Source: Saprospiraceae bacterium (GTDB lineage Bacteria; Bacteroidota; Bacteroidia; Chitinophagales; Saprospiraceae). From it: DNA of 64,000 nucleotides. The notes under the pieces are model-generated. The model was not told where the DNA came from. It ran no database searches and was given only the letters and a program-made list of their open reading frames with translations. Positions 26,624 through 35,030 of this stretch are shown here, one piece after another; position 1 is the stretch's first letter, and each line of letters starts with the position of its first letter. The stretch is taken from positions 62,001 to 126,000 of the forward strand of contig JADKEB010000013.1 in assembly GCA_016718205.1 (NCBI GenBank). The letters run 5' to 3'. The position numbers were made by a program, and so were the translations under genes.

Positions 26624-27218
26624 TCAGAATTTCTTGGGTACAAAATCATCTGTATTGATAATCATCGCGGAATTACCTGTTGCTTTGATTACAAATAGTT
26701 TTTCACTTTGAGCAAACATTTCACTTCCACTGTCAGCTCTCAGGAAAGCAATTGCGCCATACACCGTATAGTTTTTTGTACTCATCCAACCAAACTCTGA
26801 CTTGTTTAAGTTTTTGTACAAAAGCTTTTACATCTTGCGTTTTTAATGTAGTTTTTACTTCCACGATGACTATTTCGGTGCCATTGTGGGCTATTATGTC
26901 AAACTCATAATTATTCCCTTCATAAATACCTTTTCTGCGCATAGAAGTATCATGAACATTGATACCTTTTGCTTGGAGTAATTTTATTAGATCACCTTCC
27001 ACAAGACTTTCCATTAGTTTTCCCCATTGTCCTTCGAATAGATCAAAAGCAGCTTTTATTCTTTTGTCCGTTTCTTTAAACTTAATATCTGTCTCTTTAA
27101 ACCTACTATCCGTTTCCTTAAATTTACTATCCGTTTCTTTAAACTTATTATCGGTTTCCTTTTGAGAAAGTACCAATTCTTTTAGCAATTGTTTTATTTC
27201 TTGTATTTCGACTTCCAT
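26624..27218 (-). pseudogene. Coiled-coil PD-(D/E)XK nuclease-like gene, copy 3, frameshifted
   Basis: Has five KETDxxF heptads and an intact catalytic core (EFDIIAHNG, IVEVKTTL), but one extra T in a run at 26772-26777 (six T where the other copies have five) shifts the frame after VWLDEYK. The product ends KLYGVWRNCFPES and loses the last 50 residues. These include a beta-strand segment (YTVYGAIAFLRAD) and the tail NTDDFVPKKF, both of which remain readable in the other frame. As the change lies in a homopolymer, it is the kind of mutation that can revert. Preferred start ATG at 27218. Confidence 0.88.
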
Positions 27219-27480
27219 GCTTTCACTATTACGAAATATAAACAATCATCAGAAAATAAAAGTTTCATAGGCGGAATTGAATATTTGTGACTTACCACTT
27301 TTTAGAAATAACCCTTTATGTTTTAGCGTTTAAATACCTATATAATATGATTACGATTTTCGATGTGGTTATAAAAAGAATGTTTCTTAATAGTCCAAAA
27401 AGAAGAAATTCAGTTAGTTAGAAATGCGATTGTGCTATTGAACGCTTAGACCTATAAAAATATAACAAAACTCAGTCTAC

Positions 27481-30400
27481 TTACTCAATGTTTAAAAAAC
27501 CATTGATCTGATTTGTAAAAGTCGATCCGGCTGTTATGTGCAACCTTGTACCTGTAATGTTTCTAATATTTATATTTTCATTATTGGTGAAGGTGCCTGC
27601 ATTGTATAACCCTGTGCTGGAAAGATTAAATGCATTTTTATCAATAGTCAACACACCTGAATTTGTAAAAGTGCCTCCTGCATTATTTGAAATTGATCTA
27701 GATCCCGAGTTGGTGATGGTTATGTTACCGGAGGTCTGATTATTGATAACCCCATGATTATTAATACCAAAGCTTGTGTTTTCGTGAATGTTGCTGATAT
27801 TGACAAGTCCATAATTATTGATCGTACCCGAATTGGTGAGATTGAGTCCATGATTAATATATAAGTTGCTTCCGCCCGAAATTGTCAGTGTTTTGCCGGA
27901 CGATACAGTTACAGATCTGGCATAGGCCGTGACACCGCTTGGTATAGTTATGATGATACTACCTGATCCACCTATCACCACATTATGACATCTTCCTGGA
28001 ATACTTCCCAGACTCCAGTTTGTCACATTATCCCAATTGCCTGATGCTCCGATCCAGTTATTTGTTAAAGGTGCTCCAATATCATCCGTGAGACCATTGC
28101 AATTGTCATCTTTCAGATTGCAAATTTCTATACCCAATGGATGTATCAATGGATCATTATCATCACAATCCAATCCTTGTCGGCAATATCCGTCAGCATC
28201 CAGATCTACTCCTGAACCCAGACTGCAAAAGTCATCAAAACTAACACCATTTGCTAGTTGTGTATTGCCTGCAAAATTATAAGCTTTGCTACAGAAGGTG
28301 ACATATGATGCCGGAAAGCAGCCACTGAGATTGTTATCATTCAGATATATCAAACTTAGATTTAAAGTGGTGATTGATAAGGGCAGACTTCCTGAAAGCT
28401 GATTGTTGTCCAGATACAGATTTTTTAGTGATGCTATGTTCCCTAATGATGATGGTATATTGCCGACCAGGAGATTTCGACCAAGATCCAGGGTCATAAG
28501 TTTGGTAAGTTGCATAATAACTGATGGTACATTGCCGGAAATCTTATTATTGTAAAGCCTTAACTCCGTCAGATAATGGAGATTTGCTAAATCGGCGGGT
28601 AAACCTGAACTTGTAACATTATTGGAAGGAAGATTGATAGCACTTACTCTACCTATGGCGTTACACCGCACACCAAACCAGTTGCAAACATTGCAATCAG
28701 TACCATTTGCTCCATTCTGCCAACCTGTTTTGTTTGACCATTGTGTTCCGCCGGTGTCGTTATAAAAACTCATCATGGCAGCAAAATCAGGATGACAAGG
28801 TAGCAAAGTGTCATTGGCACAGATATTGAACATTCCATCCTGATCACTCATATGATCAGCCACTCTAATCCATACGATTTCTCCCGGAGTCCTGTTATTG
28901 AGCTTAATGAGTGCATGATTTGCTTCACCGCTATTATCATCACAAGTGACAGGCTGCAAGGAATTGCAATTACCTGCATAAACTTCCATAATCAAGTCTG
29001 TCAGACCTCCGGAAGTTTGGGAAGTGGCTATTGTCACACTTCCGGAAGGTGGAATTTCGATTTTAAACCAGACATCTTTCACAGGATTACCGCCGTTACC
29101 GCAAGAAAAAGGTACCGGATTTTGAGAAGATGTAGCATTATGATTTGAAAACCGGAAATTTTTACAGGAATAATTGACAGGTAATGAGATGGCGTTATTA
29201 CAAAGGTCATTTACTGGAGCCTGATTGTTGCATGAAGTGCCTGTAACACATGATGCATACACGTACTGATCATATAACACCTTTCCTGCTATAGCTCCAA
29301 AACCATTGGATAGGTTAATGCCAACCTGGTTGAGCAAATGACAGTTACTCATGATAGTTCCTCCAGAAGAAGGTAGGATTGGACTGGCTGAATTGTAACA
29401 TGTACTGCCTTCTACTGCTTGCCCATTTTGTTCTGCCCATACATTTCCGCAGTCATCTATTTGGACAAAATTATTTTCCCATACACAGGCATTTGTGTGT
29501 CTTAAACCCATAACATGTCCTATTTCATGTGCTATCAGATAGGTATTATAAGAGAAATTCCCGTTTCCATTATTATTCAGATTTAGATTAGAACCCACAC
29601 ACTGAGGGCCGGGATATTCAGGATAAGAATTACAATATCCACCTATACCATTGGCGATACCACCTCCGATTTCTCTGCTTGAAACCAGAATTGCGAGTTT
29701 TCCGTTGTAGTTGTTTTGCCGGTGGGCTACAAAGAGGTCTCTCCATTGTCCGGGATTTGTAGCAGATGTATAAGGGTCTGAATTTGTCCAGATAAATACC
29801 TGCCTGAGTACCAATGGCACCTGATGCATAGCATAAACTGCTGCTACATTATTGAATAAGTTACTGATCCATATATTTGTTGCGTCAATATTATTGCCCA
29901 AAGCAAGATGGGTGTGATAATCACATTCCATAAATATTTCAATACAGTTTCCGCTCCTGTTTCCTGTAGTAACACGGCTCCCTGGAGATGGTATCTGAAC
30001 GAGTGAATCGATAATGTCATTGTGATACGATGTATTGATCTTACTGTAATGTCCTTCCCCAAGACCATCGGACGAAATATGAATTTCATAATTTCCCTGC
30101 CCTGAAGAGATCAGATAATGCCACTCATCATCAAAGATACTTAAAGTAACCAATGACTGTTCTGAACCCTGGATAATACCTGTGTAAAATAACATATCGG
30201 AAACATCAGGAAAGATTTTTTGACCTTCACTAGTCAATATGTGAAAATCAGGTGTGTGGATAACTGTTTTTTCTAAAGAAAGTGTAACGTTTTTTCCTCC
30301 AAACCTTATATTTTGGGTGAAGAAACAGGGAACTTCATCTTTTATCTGATGAAAACAACCATGGTCAATATTGAAGATTTCTTTTTCGCTGTCTACAAGT

Positions 30401-30606
30401 GGGACCCACTTGTTTTCCGAAACATTCAATAAAAAATTGATAGACGGTTTGTTGTGGTATATTAACTCAAGATTAGATATTTGGCTAACAAAAGGCGACT
30501 TTTCTTTTCCAATAAATTCTGTACCCACCCTCTGAGTATATGCTGAAAACCCTAGCAATAAATTCAGAATCAGGACAATATTCCAACAATCAGTACATTT
30601 TTTCAT
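27481..30606 (-). CDS. Large secreted metalloprotease with LRR and MopE-like segments, sorting domain missing
   Basis: 1041 residues from the ATG at 30606 (MKKCTDCWN; an upstream GTG at 30615 is weaker). After the signal peptide and propeptide-like region comes a reprolysin (M12B-type) protease with the zinc motif HEIGHVMGLRH near residue 360 and a downstream SNCHLLNQVGINLS Met-turn region. Next are a T9SS-style beta-sandwich (about 470-600), plant-type leucine-rich repeats (LTELRLYNNKISGNVPSVIM, LKNLYLDNNQLSGSLP), a MopE-like Asp/Cys segment (GLDCDDNDPLIHPLGIEICN) and about 180 residues of Gly/Asn-rich beta repeats. It ends abruptly at NGFLNIE with no sorting domain, 20 bases from the partial nuclease cassette. 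Such proteins are normally exported by T9SS, so this one is probably truncated. Confidence 0.82.
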   Translation of the reverse strand: MKKCTDCWNIVLILNLLLGFSAYTQRVGTEFIGKEKSPFVSQISNLELIYHNKPSINFLLNVSENKWVPLVDSEKEIFNIDHGCFHQIKDEVPCFFTQNIRFGGKNVTLSLEKTVIHTPDFHILTSEGQKIFPDVSDMLFYTGIIQGSEQSLVTLSIFDDEWHYLISSGQGNYEIHISSDGLGEGHYSKINTSYHNDIIDSLVQIPSPGSRVTTGNRSGNCIEIFMECDYHTHLALGNNIDATNIWISNLFNNVAAVYAMHQVPLVLRQVFIWTNSDPYTSATNPGQWRDLFVAHRQNNYNGKLAILVSSREIGGGIANGIGGYCNSYPEYPGPQCVGSNLNLNNNGNGNFSYNTYLIAHEIGHVMGLRHTNACVWENNFVQIDDCGNVWAEQNGQAVEGSTCYNSASPILPSSGGTIMSNCHLLNQVGINLSNGFGAIAGKVLYDQYVYASCVTGTSCNNQAPVNDLCNNAISLPVNYSCKNFRFSNHNATSSQNPVPFSCGNGGNPVKDVWFKIEIPPSGSVTIATSQTSGGLTDLIMEVYAGNCNSLQPVTCDDNSGEANHALIKLNNRTPGEIVWIRVADHMSDQDGMFNICANDTLLPCHPDFAAMMSFYNDTGGTQWSNKTGWQNGANGTDCNVCNWFGVRCNAIGRVSAINLPSNNVTSSGLPADLANLHYLTELRLYNNKISGNVPSVIMQLTKLMTLDLGRNLLVGNIPSSLGNIASLKNLYLDNNQLSGSLPLSITTLNLSLIYLNDNNLSGCFPASYVTFCSKAYNFAGNTQLANGVSFDDFCSLGSGVDLDADGYCRQGLDCDDNDPLIHPLGIEICNLKDDNCNGLTDDIGAPLTNNWIGASGNWDNVTNWSLGSIPGRCHNVVIGGSGSIIITIPSGVTAYARSVTVSSGKTLTISGGSNLYINHGLNLTNSGTINNYGLVNISNIHENTSFGINNHGVINNQTSGNITITNSGSRSISNNAGGTFTNSGVLTIDKNAFNLSSTGLYNAGTFTNNENINIRNITGTRLHITAGSTFTNQINGFLNIE

Positions 30607-30724
30607 CAATATCACATTTCTATGCTTACAATCTTAACTTAGAGTAAATATTCTTGACAAGGGACTGATGCAGAAAAGTAATATGTTATAATACTTCACT
30701 TGGGGACAAGTGATAAAAAAGATT

Positions 30725-30875
30725 GGCTTTGTTCTTGTTAAAATATGAAAATTGAATAAAACTTTGATATTTTGTTACAAATAAAGGAAGTCAGGATTTG
30801 GATTTGAATACAAATTTGACCCAAAGCCAATATTTACAGACATTCTACTTATCATATATAGACTCTAACAAAGCC
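30725..30875. repeat. MITE-like element B, complete copy
   Basis: About 151 bases bounded by the perfect inverted repeat GGCTTTGTT (30725-30733) / AACAAAGCC (30867-30875). Internal sequence from ACTTTGATATTTTG to TTACAGACATTCTACTTA matches 10668-10780. It encodes nothing and is in the 330-base gap between the metalloprotease and the rhodanese relic, which otherwise holds nothing I recognise. Confidence 0.7.
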
Positions 30876-30935
30876 AAAAGATTTAACAAACTACCAGAAT
30901 GTAACGTAAGATAATGGAATCACCCTAATTAGGGC

Positions 30936-31459
30936 TTACCATATTTTTTCGAAATCAGGATTTAAAACCCATTGACTCCACTTTTTATTGAAAGTATGAA
31001 TTCTGTTGGTAGTTTTACCTTTTTTGTCAGCGAGGGCGTAATTATTATTGGCCCATTCAAAGATACTGCCATAAAGATTATATACATTTTTATATCCGGC
31101 CTCTTTTATCTTAGTAGCAATGATTTCACTTCTATACACTATAGAACAGTACACAACTATTTTTTATCTTTTGGGATGTCCTTAATGTTTTCTATCTTAA
31201 ATTTATCACATCCTATATATCTTGATTCCGGGATATGTGATATATCATATTCCTGAATTTCCCGGGCATCAAGGAAAATTACGTCCGATTTTTTGAGAAA
31301 AGCATCTTTCACACTGATTACCGGCACACTATACGATAAGTAACTATGAACCTTCTTGTCAAAGGCAGTATTTTGGCAGGAAGCTATTTTAGAAAACTGC
31401 CCATAAGCCTGACGACCAAAAATCAAACTGAGGATACACAATACAAATACTCTGATCAT
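30936..31459 (-). pseudogene. Rhodanese-domain protein, single-base frameshift
   Basis: Two reading frames together make one exported rhodanese. The first (31157-31459) has a signal peptide and the front half of the domain: VPVISVKDAFLKKSDVIFLD, AREIQEYDISHIPESRYIGC. It stops at KDIPKDKK. The second (from 31154) holds the active site: VVYCSIVYRSE (catalytic Cys; the usual loop is CSxGYRS, and here Gly is Val), then KEAGYKNVYNLYGSIFEWAN. The shift lies at the minus-strand A-run at 31160-31165 (six A where seven would keep the frame). It could be a dead gene, a slippage switch or a sequencing error. The role would be sulfur transfer in the envelope. Confidence 0.82.
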
Positions 31460-31499
31460 AAAATTGATATTATTTCAACACTAAATTCGGGTAAAAGAT

Positions 31500-31545
31500 A
31501 TGAGTATCATCGTCTTTATTCGAAGAAAAATTATCGTCGTATAAC
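31500..31545 (+). repeat. 45-base dispersed word, copy 2
   Basis: ATGAGTATCATCGTCTTTAT followed by CGAAGAAAAATTATCGTCG, the second copy of the word at 12211-12256. It lies 40 bases upstream of the rhodanese gene (opposite strand). Translated it reads YEYHRLYSKKNYRR in the same frame as the other copy, ending in a stop soon after. Confidence 0.55.
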
Positions 31546-31723
31546 ATCAAAAAACTGATTTAAGTTCTTTTTTTTGGGTTTTAAAAGATATTTAATAGTG
31601 CAATTCTGTGCAAATCTTATAAAAATAGAAGTAATACTGCAAATATTTGAGACTAAAGTCACACTAATTGAAGTATCCTTTTAAAGTATTTAATTGGGAG
31701 TAAATCAAACTTTTTGCGCGATT

Positions 31724-31756
31724 TTGAATAAATAACTGACACTTAGTGTATATTTG
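31724..31756 (+). promoter_or_regulatory. Bacteroidota-type promoter of malQ
   Basis: TTG (31724-31726), 22-base spacer, TATATTTG (31749-31756), an exact TAnnTTTG. The predicted transcript starts near 31763, giving a 5' leader of about 70 bases. Confidence 0.65.
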
Positions 31757-31833
31757 CCACTAATATCTTTTCTATAAAATATTTAGAATGATAGACATCG
31801 TGTTTTTGACTTAAAGCCTTAGAAAACTTTCAT

Positions 31834-34506
31834 ATGTTTTTACATTTTCATCTGCGTTACAGAACGGTGTACGGAGAGCAGATTGGTATTCAATATTCTT
31901 CTGATTCAACAGAAACCGACAAAATTCAATATTTCCAGACTAATGATGGAGAAAACTGGTCAGGAACGCTGGAATTGAAGGATTCAGCTGATTTGAATTA
32001 TAAATATATCCTGCTAAAAAACGAAGTGATCATTCTGAAGGAATGGGGAAAAAATCGCAAATTGCAAGGTCCGGGTTCTGGTCATGTATATCTCGAAGAT
32101 AGATGGAGACCACGAGCAAATGAAGCTAATGCATTTTTGTCTACGGCTTTTACCAAGTCAATTTTCAGAAGAGAAATAACTGAATCAGCTAGTAAAAAGT
32201 CTCAAAAGAAGCTTAAAAACCAAATGACTTTTTGTCTTCACTCAGCAATGATCCAATCCGATCTCAAATTTGGTATCATAGGAAATATACCTGAGCTCGG
32301 GTCATGGCTGAAGCCACTATGGATGGACGAAACAGATTTTCCTTTGTGGAAGGTGACGTTGCCCTTTGATGGTACTGATATACGCATCGAGTATAAATAT
32401 GTAGTGCTGGATCCGAAGGACAACTCAGTAAAACTTTGGGAAGATGGAAATAACAGAAAATGTCATTTTGTACTCCACCAAAAATCAAATAATCATATCA
32501 TCGTTACAGATGAAAAGTTTCAATATAAAGACTCTTTATGGCGCGGAGCAGGTGTTTCGATTCCGGTATTTTCACTACGGAGCCAACAGGGATTTGGTAT
32601 TGGTGAGTTTTCAGATTTAAAGTTACTAACAGACTGGGCGCACAATACCGGACTTAAAATCATTCAAATATTGCCTGTCAATGATACCATTGCCAATAAA
32701 ACCTGGCAGGATTCTTATCCTTATGCGGCGATCTCTGTTTTTGCCCTACATCCTCTATACATTCATCTTCAGTCTATCGCGCATTTCAAAAATAAAAATG
32801 ATCATAAAGCTTTTTTACAACTACAGGCTGATCTCAATAAAGGCCCCACTGTAGATTTTGAAAAAGTGCTTGAAGCTAAATTCAGATTTCTAAAAATCCT
32901 TTTCAATCAGGAATATGAATCGTTCATGCATGACTATAGTATTCAGGAATTCATAGAAAAAAATGAATCATGGATCAAGCCGTATGCCGCTTTTTGTCAT
33001 TTGAGAGATAAGTATAGTACTATCAACTTTAATGAATGGGCTGAATATGCAGCATATAGTCCTGAATTGATCAAGACTTTGTGTAGTGATGATTATCTGG
33101 AATATAAAGAAATACAGTTTTATTTTTTCATCCAGTATCATGCTGACAAACAACTCACTGAAGCGAGGGATTATGCCAGAAGTAAGTCAGTAATTATCAA
33201 AGGAGACTTGCCGATAGGCATTTACAGATATAGCTGTGATGCCTGGGTGGAGCCCCAGCTATTCAACATGAACGAACAGGCAGGAGCACCCCCCGATGAT
33301 TACTCTACTCTGGGTCAAAACTGGGGATTTCCTACATACAATTGGTCTGTCATGGCCAAAGATGACTTCATGTGGTGGAAAAAAAGGATGCAGATGTTGA
33401 ACAGATATTTTGATGCATTGCGGATAGATCACATCCTTGGATTTTTTAGAATTTGGCAGATACCTTTCCAACAAGTTGAAGGTACATTAGGTATGTTCAA
33501 TCCCAGGCTTCCTTTGACTGTAGAAGAAATCAGATCATACGGTATCCACGGAGATCTCAGCAGATTGTATGAACCATATATCACGGATGATCTTCTGAAC
33601 AGATATTTTGGCAAGGATGCAGAAAAGGTATTTGAAGCCTTTTTCTCAAAAAATGAGTATGGCAAGATTCGATTTAAGGCATCTTTTGTAACTCAAAAGG
33701 ATATCACTGCCTTTGTAGCTAAGAATACTGATTACCAAAGATATGAGAAACAACTGTTGAGCTTACTTACAGAAATTCTGCTGATACCTGAACCGGACAG
33801 CAATTTCAGTATGTTCAATCCACGGATCACATTAAGTACTACGACATCATATTCACATTTGGATGATAGTTTAAAAGGAGCCATTTCTCGTATTCATGAT
33901 GACTATTTCTTCTATCGGCACGATGAATACTGGAAACAACAAGCATTGTGGAAACTTCCTGCCATTCTGGATGCCAGCGATATGCTGATCTGTGGTGAAG
34001 ATCTCGGCATGATACCCAATTCTGTACCCGGAGTTATGAAAGATATGAATATCATGTCGCTCGAAATACAACGTATGCCCAAGGGAAATACTAAATTTGG
34101 AAATGTGAGATCATATCCTTATTTTTCTGTCTGTAGTCCTTCCTGTCATGATATGTCTACCATCAGAGGTTGGTGGGAAAACGACCATGAAAATGCCAAG
34201 GATTTTTATTACAATTATCTCCATTGGCATGGACATACTCCGATGGTATGTGGTGAAAATATTGTTCAAACCATCATTGAAGAACACTTAGCTGCCCCGA
34301 GTATGTTGGCTATATGCCCGATTCAGGATCTTGTAGGTATGGATTCCAGATTGAGAAGGCCTGTGGCTACCGAAGAACAAATCAATGAGCCCAGCAATCC
34401 GAAACATTACTGGAAGTTCAGATTTCACTTACCGATAGAAGACCTGATTCATGCCGATGAACTTAATGAAAAAATTAAGGTTATGGTAATGCAGTCAGGC
34501 CGATAA
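31834..34506 (+). CDS. malQ: 4-alpha-glucanotransferase with N-terminal starch-binding domains
   Basis: 890 residues. The first 110 and the next 110 residues resemble two CBM20-type starch-binding domains (LRYRTVYGEQIGIQ; LKFGIIGNIPELGSWLKPLW, SVKLWEDGNNRKCHF). The GH77 catalytic part runs from about 230, starting WRGAGVSIPVFSLRSQQGFG, with ILPVNDTI, GDLPIGIYRYSCDAWVEPQL, LRIDHILGFFRIW (nucleophile Asp), CGEDLGMIP (acid/base Glu) and CSPSCHDMSTIRGWWEN. The double-CBM20 form resembles plant DPE2-type enzymes and is the normal Bacteroidota version; it transfers glucan chains in maltodextrin and glycogen metabolism. It has its own promoter. Its TAA overlaps the next ATG by one base (TAATG), so the following gene is translationally coupled. 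Confidence 0.95.
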   Translation: MFLHFHLRYRTVYGEQIGIQYSSDSTETDKIQYFQTNDGENWSGTLELKDSADLNYKYILLKNEVIILKEWGKNRKLQGPGSGHVYLEDRWRPRANEANAFLSTAFTKSIFRREITESASKKSQKKLKNQMTFCLHSAMIQSDLKFGIIGNIPELGSWLKPLWMDETDFPLWKVTLPFDGTDIRIEYKYVVLDPKDNSVKLWEDGNNRKCHFVLHQKSNNHIIVTDEKFQYKDSLWRGAGVSIPVFSLRSQQGFGIGEFSDLKLLTDWAHNTGLKIIQILPVNDTIANKTWQDSYPYAAISVFALHPLYIHLQSIAHFKNKNDHKAFLQLQADLNKGPTVDFEKVLEAKFRFLKILFNQEYESFMHDYSIQEFIEKNESWIKPYAAFCHLRDKYSTINFNEWAEYAAYSPELIKTLCSDDYLEYKEIQFYFFIQYHADKQLTEARDYARSKSVIIKGDLPIGIYRYSCDAWVEPQLFNMNEQAGAPPDDYSTLGQNWGFPTYNWSVMAKDDFMWWKKRMQMLNRYFDALRIDHILGFFRIWQIPFQQVEGTLGMFNPRLPLTVEEIRSYGIHGDLSRLYEPYITDDLLNRYFGKDAEKVFEAFFSKNEYGKIRFKASFVTQKDITAFVAKNTDYQRYEKQLLSLLTEILLIPEPDSNFSMFNPRITLSTTTSYSHLDDSLKGAISRIHDDYFFYRHDEYWKQQALWKLPAILDASDMLICGEDLGMIPNSVPGVMKDMNIMSLEIQRMPKGNTKFGNVRSYPYFSVCSPSCHDMSTIRGWWENDHENAKDFYYNYLHWHGHTPMVCGENIVQTIIEEHLAAPSMLAICPIQDLVGMDSRLRRPVATEEQINEPSNPKHYWKFRFHLPIEDLIHADELNEKIKVMVMQSGR

Positions 34507-35024
34507 TGGAAACAGTCACTTTTACTACTACTTTGTCCCGATTTCAGTCTTCTCCCCTTTGGGGCTGGTATTTTGATGTACCAATCGTCATTGCTACCGA
34601 GTTTACACAGGGAACAGACAGAAGGGTGATTTGTACCATCAATGGTCACCTAACTATACATTGTGGACTTATGCCCAACAAAGGTATCTGGTTTGTCCTG
34701 CTCAATAAAGAAAACGTCAAAAAGATCAACCTTCCTGAGCACCATCAGATCAACGTCAGCATGACCAAAGATACTTCCGATTATGGTATGCCCATGCCCG
34801 ATGAGTTGAATGAAGTATTGGCCCAGGATTATCAGGCTTATGAATATTTTCATGCATTGACCCCAGGTAAACAACGCAACCTGATATATGTGATCAATAA
34901 AATAAAAAGCAGCGAAATTAAGATCCGAAAATCACTGGTCATTGCCGATCATCTGATAGCCAATACCGGTAAACTGGATTTTAAGATGCTGTACGAAGCA
35001 CTTAGAGATTATAATAAATTTTAA
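34506..35024 (+). CDS. DUF1905 / YdeI-OmpD-associated domain protein
   Basis: 172 residues in two parts. The DUF1905 beta-barrel-like domain (about 1-95) has WGWYFDVPIVIATEF, RRVICTINGHLTIHCGL and GIWFVLLNKENVKKI. The C-terminal YdeI/OmpD-associated helical domain (about 108-150) has DELNEVLAQDYQAYEYFHAL and TPGKQRNLIYVINKIKSSEI. The latter is sometimes called bacteriocin-protection, but its function is not known. The ATG overlaps the malQ stop (TAATG), and a glutaminyl cyclotransferase starts 6 bases after its own stop, so all three form one operon. The grouping has no obvious common pathway. Confidence 0.85.
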   Translation: METVTFTTTLSRFQSSPLWGWYFDVPIVIATEFTQGTDRRVICTINGHLTIHCGLMPNKGIWFVLLNKENVKKINLPEHHQINVSMTKDTSDYGMPMPDELNEVLAQDYQAYEYFHALTPGKQRNLIYVINKIKSSEIKIRKSLVIADHLIANTGKLDFKMLYEALRDYNKF

Positions 35025-35030
35025 CTTCTT

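Larger units (their letters stand above)
24790..27460. repeat. Tandem array: three full cassettes and one partial of 830-870 bp
   Basis: The marker ATAATATG followed by ACGATTTTC begins each unit at 24790, 25660, 26490 and 27342. The periods are therefore 870, 830 and 852. The 40-base excess of unit 1 over unit 2 equals two extra 21-base heptad codings minus a 2-base deletion; the 22-base excess of unit 3 equals one heptad plus one base. Apart from these indels the units differ by only scattered substitutions, most of them in the leader of unit 3. Each unit is a leader of about 90 bases, a short inverted repeat (AAACGCTAA...), the gene on the minus strand, and the matching inverted repeat. 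The fourth unit stops after its leader (about 27460). Confidence 0.95.
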
